Source: Phycisphaerae bacterium (GTDB lineage Bacteria; Planctomycetota; Phycisphaerae; Phycisphaerales; UBA1924). From it: DNA of 64,000 nucleotides. Under the pieces are notes generated by a model, which had not been told where the DNA came from, ran no database searches, and saw only the letters and a list, made by a program, of their open reading frames with translations. The stretch is taken from the NCBI GenBank assembly GCA_030429705.1, contig JAUIES010000001.1, positions 496,001 through 560,000 of the forward strand, read 5' to 3'. A program made the position numbers and the translations under genes. Positions 35,921 through 45,230 of this stretch are shown one piece after another (within the stretch, counting starts at the first letter, position 1; each line of letters begins with the position of its first letter).

Positions 35921-36541
35921 CTATGGGCAACCCGCGCTGAAGTCGTCGAGAAACGCAGCCACATCAAAGAAATCGAAGACGCTATCGGTGTTCCAGTCGG
36001 CGATCGGTTCGTGTGATGCGAACGCGTTGAGGAATGCAGCGGCATCGAAAAAGTCGAGGATGCCATCGGCTGTCAGATCGACCGCGCACGGACCGGCCGG
36101 GACGATGGAGCCGCTGTCGATGAAGCCCTCGTAGATGATGCCGACTTCGACCTGGTAGCGGCTGCGGGTGGTGTCGATGGTTGAGGGCTGCGTTGATGAC
36201 AAGGGCTCGAGCAGGAACAGGGTGACATCGAGCCCTCGGTCGTGGAGGTTTCCATCGAATGTGAACTCGATCTGATTGAGTTCGATGGTGATGATGAGTT
36301 CTTCGAGATCGGACCAGTAGTACGGGATGTACACTTCGGAGAACACGCCGGTGCCGTTCTCGAAATCACCCTCTTCATAAGTCCACGTAAAGGTGCCGGT
36401 CATCTGCCGAGTCGGCGTGAAGAAGACATTTTCAAGTGTGTATGTGACGACGCGGGTCTGGGCGTGCGCGGTCATTGCACAACACAAAAGCATGACGGCT
36501 GCGCACACGAGGCGACAACCTGTTGTTTTCTGCTTGAACAT
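35921..36541 (-). CDS. Exported protein with GC-type dockerin-like domain
   Basis: A 206-residue secreted protein. The signal peptide ends near MTAHAQ, and the ATG at 36541 has AAAGG upstream. The short body (VVTYTLENVFFTPTRQMTGTF ... YSW-like beta strands) is unassigned, though this lead is common in exported planctomycete proteins with a DUF-type beta fold. It ends CAVDLTADGILDFFDAAAFLNAF and WNTDSVFDFFDVAAFLDDFSAGCP. Both cysteines are kept. Confidence 0.8.
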   Translation of the reverse strand: MFKQKTTGCRLVCAAVMLLCCAMTAHAQTRVVTYTLENVFFTPTRQMTGTFTWTYEEGDFENGTGVFSEVYIPYYWSDLEELIITIELNQIEFTFDGNLHDRGLDVTLFLLEPLSSTQPSTIDTTRSRYQVEVGIIYEGFIDSGSIVPAGPCAVDLTADGILDFFDAAAFLNAFASHEPIADWNTDSVFDFFDVAAFLDDFSAGCP

Positions 36542-36885
36542 GAGCGACCTTTCTCGGACGGTGGGTATGACTCGTCGCAACGATCGTTTGTTGCTTGATG
36601 ATTGTGGATACGGGTGCAATTGTCGTGCCATTGATTGGCTGGCTGTTTGTATGTGGCCACAGCGTGATTTGTTCGGATGCGGGCGGATTGGATGGGAGCG
36701 GATGTGGTTGCCCAGGGCCGAGGCGGCGATGCGGGCCGGCCAAGGTTGGCCAATTGCTCAGGCGGGTAAGCGTGCGTTGAGTCGATTTCGAGTACGATGC
36801 ATTCCGGTCGCTGATCGGTGCGCGCGTTGTGTGAGTTCGCGTGCTGTTCAGCGATTCGTCGACCAATCAACTGAAGGACCACACG
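36542..36885. other. Intergenic region between two divergent exported-protein genes
   Basis: About 345 bp upstream of both a dockerin gene and a DUF1080 gene. No frame here is supported; it should hold both promoters, but none stands out by eye. Confidence 0.5.
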
Positions 36886-37659
36886 ATGACAGCGAACCAC
36901 TCCCAAGATTTGACGCGGCGTGCCTTTCTTGGTTCGACGGCGGCAGCGGCGTGCGTCGGTGCGGCTTCCGCTCGACAGCCGGATGAGACAACCGCGAACG
37001 AGACAGCATCGAAGAAGCCAACGCCGAAGTTGCCCCGGGCTTTCATTGATGGCACTGGCGATGGGTGGAAAGCACTCGGTGAAGCGGACTTGGTCAATGT
37101 GAACTGCCATGACGACACCTGGTCATGGCGCGACGGCGTGCTGTATTGCACGGGTCAGCCGGTGGGTGTTTATCGATCGATCAAGCAATATACGAACTTT
37201 GAGATGGTGTGCGAGTGGTGCCACCGCAGGCCTGCGGGCAACTCCGGCATCTTTGTGTGGGCCACGCCCGATTCGATCAACGGGCTCGCCGCAGCCGGAA
37301 AGCCGGGCTTGCCCAAGGGGATCGAATGTCAGGTGCTCGACCTTGCCTATGGCGGGGACAACCCGGCGGACTGGTACACCTCGCACGGTGATGTGTTCCC
37401 GGTGGGCGTGATAATGAAACCGTTTCCCCCCCTATCGCCGAACGGCGTGCGGAGTTTTCCCAGCAAGAACCTGACCAAGGCGCACAACAACTGGAATCAC
37501 TATTACATTCGCGCCATCAATGGCGAGGTGCGGCTATGGGTCAATGGGGAAGAAGTCTCGGGCGGCAACGGATGCGAGCCCCGCTCGGGCTACCTTGCGC
37601 TTGAGTCAGAAGGCTCGCCGATCGAGTTTCGCGGGCTGCGGATTCGAGAACTGCCGTAG
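36886..37659 (+). CDS. Tat-exported DUF1080 protein
   Basis: A 257-residue protein from the ATG at 36886 (AAGGA upstream). The N-terminus has the twin-arginine motif DLTRRAFLGSTAAAA, so it should use the Tat route in folded form. The DUF1080 domain follows: DGWKALGEADLVNVN, NFEMVCEWCHR, GNSGIFVWAT, KGIECQVLDL, and the last strands end IEFRGLRIREL. It probably acts on or binds a keto-sugar or polysaccharide at the envelope. The gene is convergent with the sulfatase. Confidence 0.9.
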   Translation: MTANHSQDLTRRAFLGSTAAAACVGAASARQPDETTANETASKKPTPKLPRAFIDGTGDGWKALGEADLVNVNCHDDTWSWRDGVLYCTGQPVGVYRSIKQYTNFEMVCEWCHRRPAGNSGIFVWATPDSINGLAAAGKPGLPKGIECQVLDLAYGGDNPADWYTSHGDVFPVGVIMKPFPPLSPNGVRSFPSKNLTKAHNNWNHYYIRAINGEVRLWVNGEEVSGGNGCEPRSGYLALESEGSPIEFRGLRIRELP

Positions 37660-37712
37660 ATCACCTCGCCGGATAGGCCTGGGTAAACGCAGGATTGACG
37701 ACGGACCTTTCG

Positions 37713-37735
37713 CGAGAATCAGCGTTTGATTCTCG
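37713..37735. other. Perfect 9-bp inverted repeat over the sulfatase stop codon
   Basis: CGAGAATCA, loop GCGTT, TGATTCTCG. It spans the TGA of the sulfatase gene (minus strand) and has no T-run, so terminator activity is doubtful. It lies in the 59-bp gap between convergent genes. Confidence 0.4.
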
Positions 37736-39473
37736 ATATGACCAGATGTTCCGGGCTGATGTCTTGACCGTTTGATGTGACGCTGATACGGAGATCATGG
37801 GGTCCTGCTGGCAGGTTGAGCGGCTCAAGTGCGACTTGCCGCGTTGGTCCTTGTGCGTTGGCCGAGATTGTTGTTTCTCCAAAACTCAGCGTCACTTGTG
37901 GCGAGTTGACTGATTGACGGAAGAGGACGCTCGCCTCAAAATGACCGGGATTGTCCACAACGACGAGCCATGTTCCGGCATTCCCCCAACCTGAACCACT
38001 GCTGCGTTTCCAATCCTGTCGGGTGAGTACTGTCGTCGGCTCTGTCTCTGAGCCGACGAGGATTCGCGGCGGCGTACCCCAGCCCGGGCTCCTACGGACA
38101 TCTTCAAACCAGGCATCATGGGCTTTGAGTAGGGCAGTCACTACATCTGGTTTTGCGGCTGCCAGGTTGTGCTCTTCGGCGGGGTCCTTGATGAGGTCGT
38201 AAAGTTCGAGTTCAAGAGGTGAATCTGCGGGGAGTGATTCGCGACCAAAGCCAGACGCTCGGAGCAGTTTGTATCGTTGTTCGATGACTGCAAACTGATG
38301 GCGAGCAATTCGCTCATCGCCGCGATGCCCTTGTATAAACAGTTGTCGATCGGTTTGTGCTTCAGATGGCGAGTCTGATGTCAAACTTGCGAGGATGCTG
38401 ACGCCATCGAGAGGCGGCCCAGTCTCGTGCTTCGATTGCGTCGCTTCAATGATGGTCGGGAGAATATCGACATGTGCAGCGATTGCGTGAACGGATCGAC
38501 CGGGTTTGATGTGACCAGGCCAGCGCACGAAAAGAGGCGATCGAATTCCACCTTCGTAGACCATGGCTTTGCGGCCGCGCAGGTTCTGATTGAACCGGAC
38601 ACCCGCGGGACCATTGTCGTGCATATAAATTACGATTGTGTTTTCAGATATCTGAAGTGAATCGAGGGTTTGCATGAGTCGCCCAACATTCGAGTCGATG
38701 TTGTCGATCATCGCGAAAACGCGTGCAATTTCATCGTACTGTTTGGGCTCACTCGACACAGTTGACAGGTCACTCTCGCGGTATTTGTCGTAGAGTTTTT
38801 CTGGCACATCGTGTAATGGCCCGTGCGGCGTGTTGGTGGCGAGGTACGCGAAGAATGGCTTGCCGGCAGCCGCTGCATCCGTCATGAACTCAATCACTTC
38901 GTCCGTATAGACATCCATGCAATAGCCACTTGTGCGAACCAGTTCACCATTTCTAAACAACAATGGATCTGTGTAGCGTCGATCGTTTCCGATGGGATCG
39001 CTGGGCTGAGCAATCCCTCCCCCCCTGTGCATCAAAACATGGTCAAACCCCTGGTCCATGGGTCGCAGAGGCGCGCAGTCTCCCAAGTGCCATTTACCAA
39101 AGAGCCCGGTGGTGTACCCGTTGTCACGAAGTACTTCTGCGATGGTCACTTCACGGGGGTCCATCATGGCGCGGCCGATCCATGTGTCGATCGCTCGTGT
39201 TCTCTCCGCCCACCGACCGGTCATCAAAGCAGCACGAGTCGGCGTACAGACCGGGCTGACATACATGCGACTCAAACTGACCCCCTCGTTTGCGAGGCGA
39301 TCGATATTTGGCGTCTCGAGGATTGGACTCCCGCCAATTGACAAATCTCCGATTCCCTGATCGTCTGTCATGACGAGCAAAATATTTGGCTGCTCGTTCG
39401 CGAATGTGGTCATGCTGAACCAGACCATGAATAGCGCAGCGGTGAAACAACCGACCTTTCTGTCTGTTCGCAT
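37719..39473 (-). CDS. Exported sulfatase (formylglycine type)
   Basis: A 584-residue arylsulfatase-family enzyme with a signal peptide (ends near TTFAN). PNILLVMTDDQGIGD gives the metal-binding Asp pair near residue 37; CTPTRAALMTGRW with Cys76 is the C-x-P-x-R signature whose cysteine becomes formylglycine. YTTGLFGKWHLG and YMHDNGP carry further metal and substrate residues. A beta-sandwich end of about 100 residues follows. It removes sulfate esters, probably from marine polysaccharides. It converges with the DUF1080 gene. Confidence 0.93.
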   Translation of the reverse strand: MRTDRKVGCFTAALFMVWFSMTTFANEQPNILLVMTDDQGIGDLSIGGSPILETPNIDRLANEGVSLSRMYVSPVCTPTRAALMTGRWAERTRAIDTWIGRAMMDPREVTIAEVLRDNGYTTGLFGKWHLGDCAPLRPMDQGFDHVLMHRGGGIAQPSDPIGNDRRYTDPLLFRNGELVRTSGYCMDVYTDEVIEFMTDAAAAGKPFFAYLATNTPHGPLHDVPEKLYDKYRESDLSTVSSEPKQYDEIARVFAMIDNIDSNVGRLMQTLDSLQISENTIVIYMHDNGPAGVRFNQNLRGRKAMVYEGGIRSPLFVRWPGHIKPGRSVHAIAAHVDILPTIIEATQSKHETGPPLDGVSILASLTSDSPSEAQTDRQLFIQGHRGDERIARHQFAVIEQRYKLLRASGFGRESLPADSPLELELYDLIKDPAEEHNLAAAKPDVVTALLKAHDAWFEDVRRSPGWGTPPRILVGSETEPTTVLTRQDWKRSSGSGWGNAGTWLVVVDNPGHFEASVLFRQSVNSPQVTLSFGETTISANAQGPTRQVALEPLNLPAGPHDLRISVTSNGQDISPEHLVISRIKR

Positions 39474-39614
39474 GCTCGGAGTATACAGACCATTTCTGAA
39501 ATCAGAGATTCGACTGAGCTTGATGTGTGTGCATTATCGGTGTTGCTTGTATGCTGCTTTTGGACCATGTCGTTGTTGAACGACGAGGGATTGGACTGAT
39601 GAAAGGACTATGCC

Positions 39615-40808
39615 ATGTTGACGGCAACGAAGGATCTTGTTCTCCCAGCAACCACGACTGGTTCGTGGCCTCGCCCGCGATGGTTTGAGATGAGCATGTG
39701 GGGCAAGCCGCTCGATACCTGCATGATGGATGTGCGGTTTCGCGAGCAGTTTCAGGACGCACTGTCGGTCGTGGTGAGCGATCAAGCGCGGGCAGGGCTC
39801 GATATCGTCACGCATGGCGACTTTCATCTTGATGAAGACATGGCTGGGCGATCGTGGCATCACTATCCGCTCCAACGATGGGCCGGGCTCGAAGGCGATC
39901 AGTTGCAGTCTGAACAAACGCGTTCGCCCTGGCTGAAGTACCCCCCCGGCACGCTCCTCAACGAAATTTACACCGGGTGGCGCTGGCCTTTCGTGACCGA
40001 CACGATCGAGCATCGTTCGCTCGGGTATGACAAGTTATGGCGCATGGCACAAGGGCGGACTGAGCAACCGCTCAAGTTTGGCACTTGTTGTTCGCAGGTG
40101 ATGGGGCTGTTCCTCGATATTCATACGAAGAAATACACCGATCAACGGGAAGTGTATTGGGATATGGCGGTCGCGATGAACAAGGAGTTACTCGCGCTGC
40201 GCGACGCGGGCTGCCGTTGCATTCAGATCGAAGAGCCCTGTTTGCACTTCATGGCCAACACCTACGGCGCCGATGATGACATGGTGCAGTTCCTGCTCAA
40301 GTGCTACAACCGCGAGGTGGAAGGGCTCGACGACTGCGAGATCTGGATCCACACCTGCTGGGGTAATCCGAACATGCAACGGGTCATCGACGATGACAGT
40401 TATGCTGCATCGTTTGAGATGTACATGGAACAGGCGCGCGGCGATGTGTGGACCATCGAAACCAAGGACCGAAACTTCCGCGAGATCGAACTGTTCGGCC
40501 GATACAAAGGCAAGTTGCCAAAGAAAGTGTGCATCGGCGCGTCGAGCCATCGGTCGCTGCAGGCGGACCGGGCTGAGGATGTTGCTGCGGACATTCGCCG
40601 AGCGCTCGAATACATCCCGGCGGAATCGCTGATCGTGTCCACAGATTGTGGCTTCGGGCGACAGGGATGCGCGCGCGAAATCGCGTTTTTCAAATCTGCA
40701 GCGATCGCACAAGGGTGCAACATTGTGCGCGCCGAACTGGGGCTTCCGACGACTGATATTCGTTCTGCCGATCCGCAGTTTCAGACGGATATTGTGCCCA
40801 AAGCGTAG
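39615..40808 (+). CDS. MetE-like (cobalamin-independent methionine synthase family) protein
   Basis: A 397-residue single-barrel relative of the MetE C-terminal half. TTTGSWPRP near the start, RCIQIEEPCL near 195, IHTCWGN near 240 and STDCGFGRQ near 345 supply the zinc-ligand His and Cys and the folate/substrate regions. Full MetE has a second barrel that is absent, so it is a MetE-homologue that moves a methyl group between unknown partners. It diverges from the sulfatase across 140 bp. Confidence 0.85.
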   Translation: MLTATKDLVLPATTTGSWPRPRWFEMSMWGKPLDTCMMDVRFREQFQDALSVVVSDQARAGLDIVTHGDFHLDEDMAGRSWHHYPLQRWAGLEGDQLQSEQTRSPWLKYPPGTLLNEIYTGWRWPFVTDTIEHRSLGYDKLWRMAQGRTEQPLKFGTCCSQVMGLFLDIHTKKYTDQREVYWDMAVAMNKELLALRDAGCRCIQIEEPCLHFMANTYGADDDMVQFLLKCYNREVEGLDDCEIWIHTCWGNPNMQRVIDDDSYAASFEMYMEQARGDVWTIETKDRNFREIELFGRYKGKLPKKVCIGASSHRSLQADRAEDVAADIRRALEYIPAESLIVSTDCGFGRQGCAREIAFFKSAAIAQGCNIVRAELGLPTTDIRSADPQFQTDIVPKA

Positions 40809-40815
40809 TCGCGAC

Positions 40816-42801
40816 TCACTCTGATTTGCGCAGCCACTCCGTCTCAAGTTCGCCAAGTTCGGTGTTGAGAGCATCACGTTCTTCGGTCAACTTGTTCGCT
40901 CGGTCGATGTCCTTCCAGACATCGGGGTCATCGAGTTCGGTGTCGACAGTGCGAATCTGCGTACCAAGTTCATTCATGCGGTCTTCGATTTGTTCGATGC
41001 GCATCCATGAGAACCGGTTTTTTTCACGATTACCCGAAGTGCCCGAAGTTTCGGTCGCGGCTGATGATCGCGGCTCACTGTTCGCTGCACGATTCGTTGG
41101 CAGTTTCTGATTATTTGTTGATGGGGCTGCAGACCTGCGCACCTGTTGATCGTGCCACTCTTTATAGGTACCAGCGAAGACTGACGAACCGCCATTGCCA
41201 TCGAGGATGATGAGGTTGTCGCATGTGGCATCGAGGAAGGCTCGGTCATGGCTGATGACGATGAGGGTGCCTTCGTAACCGCCGCCGTTGTCGGGGAGCG
41301 CCAGGGCTTCTTCAAGTCGTTCGGCACTTGGAATGTCGAGGTGGTTGGTGGGTTCGTCGAGAATGAGAACATTTTTGGCGCTGGCCATCAGACCGGCGAG
41401 GACAACGCGACTTCGCTCCCCCCCAGAAAGCACGCCCATCGGCTTGTCCTGTTCTCGACCACTGAACAGGAACGCACCCGCGAGATTGCGAGCAGCCTGC
41501 TCGCTGAGCGTTTGACCGGGGCACTCTTCCCGGACAATGCGCTGGAGGTGCTGGTAGACCTGTCGCTCGGGGTCGATGCCTTCGTGAACCTGAGCGTAGT
41601 AGCCGATGGCGAGTTTGGTGCCAAGGCGTGTGGTGCCGGTGTCAGATTCGATCTCGCCGAGGAGCGTTTTGACCAGTGTTGTTTTGCCAGCACCATTGGG
41701 GCCGATGATCCCCCACCGCTCGCCGCGTGTGATGGTGAGCGAGAGGTCTTCAAACAGCAGTTTGCGCGCCCCTGTTTCTTCGTCGTCGTACCATTTGCTG
41801 AGATCACGAGCGGTGATCACCTGTTCGCCAGTGCGATCGGCCTTTGGCAGTTCGAGCGTGAGCGCCTTGAGTTCAACGGGTCGCTCGAGGCTCTCGTCGC
41901 GCTTCATGCGGTCGAGGCGCAGTTCGCGTCCGCGTGCCTGTTTGGCCCGTTGACCGGCTTTGTACTTGCGGATGTAGGCTTCTTCGCGTTTGAAGACCGT
42001 CTGCTGATTCTCGTACGCCCGATGCATCGCCGTGCGGCGCTCAGCACGCAGTTTGCGAAACGCAGCATAGTTGCCCGGGTACTCGATGAGACGAGCGTTC
42101 TCGGTCTCGATAATGCGATCGACGACATTGTCGAGAAGATAGCGATCGTGGCTGACAAGGATCACCGCACCTCGAAACTCGGTCCGGAGGAACCTCTCCA
42201 GCCATTCGCGCCCGGCAATATCAAGGTGGTTGGTTGGTTCGTCGAGGAGCAGCACACCAGGTTCTTCGAGGAGAGCGCGTGCGAGCGCGAGTCTTGAGCG
42301 TTGGCCGCCGCTGAGGACTTCGAGTGGCAGGTCAAACTGGTCATCGGTAAAGCCGAGGCCGTGGAGAACTTCGTCGATCTTGTGATCAACCTGCACCCCC
42401 CCAGCCGCGTCGATTTTTCGCTCCAGATCTTCCTGCTGTCGCATGAGCCTGAGCAAATCATCGCCGCTGGCTTCACCCATCTGGTCAAAGACCGCGTGAA
42501 GTTCGTCGTGGAGAGCGTGGACCTCGGCAAAGGCAGCCTCGGCTTCCCCCTTGAGTGTTTGCCCGGGCTCCATATCAGGATCCTGAGCGAGAAATGCGAC
42601 GCGGACGCCTTTTTGGATGACCACGGTGCCATCGTCCTGAGTCAGTCGGCCTCCGATGATCTTGAGCAGCGTGCTCTTGCCGGCACCGTTTCGGCCGACC
42701 ATGCCGATGCGTTCGTCGGCTTCGACGGAGAGCGAAACGCCGTCGAGGACGATGTCATTGCCGAAGGCATGGCTGATATTGGTAGCGGTCAAGACTGGCA
42801 C
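40816..42801 (-). CDS. ABC-F family ATPase (ribosome-associated)
   Basis: A 661-residue soluble protein with two ABC domains and no membrane segment. The first has GRNGAGKST near 36 and LSGGQRSRLALARAL with LLLDEPTNHLDI; the second has GPNGAGKTT and LSGGERSRVVLAGL with LDEPTNHLDI. The linker is basic (KYKAGQRAKQARGRELRLD). The C-terminal end is a coiled coil after a Ser/Thr/Asn-rich stretch, like Uup. ABC-F proteins bind the ribosomal E site and adjust translation. Which subgroup this is cannot be told. Confidence 0.9.
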   Translation of the reverse strand: MPVLTATNISHAFGNDIVLDGVSLSVEADERIGMVGRNGAGKSTLLKIIGGRLTQDDGTVVIQKGVRVAFLAQDPDMEPGQTLKGEAEAAFAEVHALHDELHAVFDQMGEASGDDLLRLMRQQEDLERKIDAAGGVQVDHKIDEVLHGLGFTDDQFDLPLEVLSGGQRSRLALARALLEEPGVLLLDEPTNHLDIAGREWLERFLRTEFRGAVILVSHDRYLLDNVVDRIIETENARLIEYPGNYAAFRKLRAERRTAMHRAYENQQTVFKREEAYIRKYKAGQRAKQARGRELRLDRMKRDESLERPVELKALTLELPKADRTGEQVITARDLSKWYDDEETGARKLLFEDLSLTITRGERWGIIGPNGAGKTTLVKTLLGEIESDTGTTRLGTKLAIGYYAQVHEGIDPERQVYQHLQRIVREECPGQTLSEQAARNLAGAFLFSGREQDKPMGVLSGGERSRVVLAGLMASAKNVLILDEPTNHLDIPSAERLEEALALPDNGGGYEGTLIVISHDRAFLDATCDNLIILDGNGGSSVFAGTYKEWHDQQVRRSAAPSTNNQKLPTNRAANSEPRSSAATETSGTSGNREKNRFSWMRIEQIEDRMNELGTQIRTVDTELDDPDVWKDIDRANKLTEERDALNTELGELETEWLRKSE

Positions 42802-42896
42802 GGACGATGGTAGACGAGTGAACGCGATGTTTGATAGAGCGATGCGTTCATTTCCGGCGTGCTGAAGGTCTCTCGATCGGTGTCTAGACTCCGCTC

Positions 42897-43313
42897 ATGC
42901 TGTCTCCCTCCGCCATTCTTGAAACGATTTTGTATGGCCGCGATGTGCCGTCGATGGTCGGCTTTTATCGCGATGCACTCGGGCTACGACTTCTCGCCGA
43001 CTGGAATGACTTCGGCGCTGTCTTTCGCTTGGCACCCGGCGCGGTCTTGGTGATTTTCAACCCTGACAAATCGAGTGCAGCCGGGCGCGATGTACCAAGT
43101 CACGGATGCACGGGCCCTGGGCATGTCGCGCTTTCGATCGAGGACGCAGCCTACGACGAATGGGTGTTACAGTTGCAGTCGGCTGGGGTGGAGATCGAAC
43201 AAGAGCAACCGTGGGTCGCGCACGACGGATGGCGACCGGGACGGTCGATCTATGTCCGCGATCCGGCTGGAAACTCGGTCGAGTTGATTACCGCGGATAT
43301 TTGGCCGGAATAA
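42897..43313 (+). CDS. VOC (glyoxalase-like) family protein
   Basis: A 138-residue protein. ILYGRDVPSMVGFYRDALGLRLL starts the first betaalphabetabetabeta module, GPGHVALSIEDAAYDEWV starts the second, and SIYVRDPAGNSVELI ends it with the metal-ligand Glu. The metal-binding His of GHVAL is kept. It diverges from the ABC-F gene and is followed closely by the sigma factor. Confidence 0.85.
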   Translation: MLSPSAILETILYGRDVPSMVGFYRDALGLRLLADWNDFGAVFRLAPGAVLVIFNPDKSSAAGRDVPSHGCTGPGHVALSIEDAAYDEWVLQLQSAGVEIEQEQPWVAHDGWRPGRSIYVRDPAGNSVELITADIWPE

Positions 43314-43388
43314 TTGGCCTGCGATTGCGGTCTGTTTATGCACAAGGTCTGCCATTCGGCAGATGATGCCGAACAGTTTGCATGCGCT

Positions 43389-43937
43389 ATGACTACAACG
43401 GTCCGTCTAAATCCTGTCTGCTGGCTCGAAGAACACGGCGATGCCATGTTTCGGTACGCCTATCTGCGTCTTCGCGATCGAGCGGCAGCGGAGGATGCTG
43501 TGCAGGAATCGCTCCTGGCAGCGCTCAAGGCCAGCGACGGCTACGAGGGGCGATCGAACGAACGGACCTGGTTGATTGGCATTCTTCGGCACAAAGTGCT
43601 CGACACCATCCGAACGCGAGCACGAAATCGAAGCACAGGTGATATTGGGTTGGAGATGGCGGAGCCGATCGTCCGTGGTGTTCGCCGTGATGACCAATGG
43701 CCGACCGGGCTCGACGGGTCCGAGAACGCTGAATTGGTGTCGATTGTGCGCGAAGAGCTTGCCGGTTTGGGTTCGCCAGCGCGAGAAGCGTTGATTCTGC
43801 GGGTGGTCGAAAAACTTGATTCGCAAACGGTGTGTGATATTTTGGCGTTGACACCGACCAATCTATGGACAATCGTTCATCGTGGGCGTCTGAAACTGCG
43901 CGACCGGGTGAGCGAACGACTCAAGGATCGTGAGTGA
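43389..43937 (+). CDS. ECF-family RNA polymerase sigma factor
   Basis: A 182-residue sigma70-family factor with regions 2 and 4 only. AMFRYAYLRLRDRAAAEDAVQESLLAAL is region 2, SNERTWLIGILRHKVLDTI region 2.4, and LGSPAREALILRVVEKLDSQTVCDILALTPTNLWTIVHRGRLKLRD region 4 with its HTH. The ATG at 43389 gives the usual length. The next gene, a small zinc-binding protein, overlaps or abuts it and may be its anti-sigma factor. Confidence 0.9.
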   Translation: MTTTVRLNPVCWLEEHGDAMFRYAYLRLRDRAAAEDAVQESLLAALKASDGYEGRSNERTWLIGILRHKVLDTIRTRARNRSTGDIGLEMAEPIVRGVRRDDQWPTGLDGSENAELVSIVREELAGLGSPAREALILRVVEKLDSQTVCDILALTPTNLWTIVHRGRLKLRDRVSERLKDRE

Positions 43938-43960
43938 GCCGGCGAAGGACCGAAACTGGC

Positions 43961-44251
43961 ATGATGCAATGGCTGCGGATCATCTGGTATGTGTTGACGC
44001 TTCGGTGTAACGAAGCCGAGCGATGCCGATGCGCTCCTGATCAAGATGCGCTCGCTCGGCACCAGGTTATCGCCGAGCGACTGCACCGCATCTTGTGTCG
44101 GTCGTGCCGACGAGCGAAGCGCAAACTCGAAATCGTTGATTGTGCATTGTCACAACTGGGGTCCGAGGCCGAACTCGACTCCGGTCTAGGCCTTTCCGTT
44201 GAAGCCCGCGATCGCATGCAGCGGGCGCTCGTTGACGCAGATTCCGAATAA
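43961..44251 (+). CDS. Small ZAS-like zinc-binding protein, probable anti-sigma partner
   Basis: A ~96-residue protein directly downstream of the sigma gene. LTLRCNEAE near the start and LHRILCRSCRRAKRK near residue 45 give a Cys ... His-x3-Cys-x2-Cys arrangement like the zinc-binding anti-sigma (ZAS/HC2) domain. There is no membrane segment and no C-terminal sensor domain. Start is uncertain: a GTG at 43934 overlaps the sigma stop and the ATG at 43961 gives the shorter form. Confidence 0.6.
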   Translation: MMQWLRIIWYVLTLRCNEAERCRCAPDQDALARHQVIAERLHRILCRSCRRAKRKLEIVDCALSQLGSEAELDSGLGLSVEARDRMQRALVDADSE

Positions 44252-44355
44252 AAACTCGGATCTTTGTGCAAGGTGCCCTCCCGGGCATCGACACACCTGT
44301 GGGCGTTCGTTGGAGCGGATGCCCACGGTTTGCTTTCAAGTACTGGAGGATAGAA

Positions 44356-45144
44356 ATGCGATCAACATTCTTGGCAGGTGTGACCCTGAGTGCCGGTCTG
44401 GCAATGTCGGCGGCTGCGAGCAACATCGATGTGACCGTCGAGAACATGCTCTCGAGCGGTGGGTTTTCATTTACCCCCGTGTGGATGGCGCTGCACGACG
44501 GCTCATTCAACACCTTTGACAACGGCACGATGGCATCAGGTTGGGACGGGCTGACCGAAATCGCGGAAGGCGGCGACACCGGGCCGCTCTCAGATCGCTT
44601 CTCGACCAGTCAACCCGCCGGGATGCAAACAACGCTCGTGCAAGGTGATGGCGCTCCCGTGTTCAGCCCGGGCGAGATGCAGAGTACGAATATCGCTGCC
44701 GGCGATGCGACCGTCAACCGATACTTCAGTTTCGCATCGATGGTCGTGCCGTCAAATGACTTGTTCTTTGGCAATGACAACGGCATGGCGTATGAAGTCT
44801 TCGATGCGGCTGGTAACTTCAACGGCCCGATCGTCATCGAGATCTACGGTTCGAGCGTGTACGATGCGGGTACCGAAGTCAACGACGCGTTCGGGGGGGC
44901 AGCCTTCAGCGCCAATGGTGGCAATAGCGTCGACGAGGCTGTCGTCATTCGCTCGCTGTTCACAGATGGCGGTGACGCTGGCTACCTCGCGTCGTTCGTC
45001 GGAACGGGAACCGCTGATGGCGGCTCCATTGCCGCGGACTTTGGTGCTGCTGACCTCATCGCCCGTATTACGATCGTCCCCGCTCCGGGCACACTTATGA
45101 TGGGCATGGTCGGACTCGGCGGCCTTGCTCGCCGTCGACGCTAA
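44356..45144 (+). CDS. Exported spondin-domain protein with PEP-CTERM-like tail
   Basis: A 262-residue secreted protein; TGGAGGA precedes the ATG at 44356. The signal peptide ends near SAAAS. The body fits the spondin_N-type domain: VTVENMLSSGGFSFTPVWMALHDG, SNDLFFGNDNGMAYEVFD, IEIYGSSVYDAGTEVND. The tail VPAPGTLMMGMVGLGGLARRRR is a PEP-CTERM-type sorting signal. It probably sits on the cell surface or in the matrix. A terminator follows. Confidence 0.82.
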   Translation: MRSTFLAGVTLSAGLAMSAAASNIDVTVENMLSSGGFSFTPVWMALHDGSFNTFDNGTMASGWDGLTEIAEGGDTGPLSDRFSTSQPAGMQTTLVQGDGAPVFSPGEMQSTNIAAGDATVNRYFSFASMVVPSNDLFFGNDNGMAYEVFDAAGNFNGPIVIEIYGSSVYDAGTEVNDAFGGAAFSANGGNSVDEAVVIRSLFTDGGDAGYLASFVGTGTADGGSIAADFGAADLIARITIVPAPGTLMMGMVGLGGLARRRR

Positions 45145-45176
45145 ATCGATATCTTCTCACTCCAATGGAGAACGCG

Positions 45177-45212
45177 AGCCCGGCACACCCATGCCGGGCT
45201 TGTGTCGTTTTT
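45177..45212 (+). terminator. Rho-independent terminator after the spondin gene
   Basis: AGCCCGGCA, loop, TGCCGGGCT then TGTGTCGTTTTT. It lies 32 bp after the stop codon, between convergent genes. Confidence 0.8.
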
Positions 45213-45230
45213 GGGCATGACTGTACCTCA

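Noticed and set aside
41248-42297. Plus-strand ORF over the ABC-F gene
   Set aside because: Antisense to a complete two-domain ATPase; no own motifs or ribosome site.
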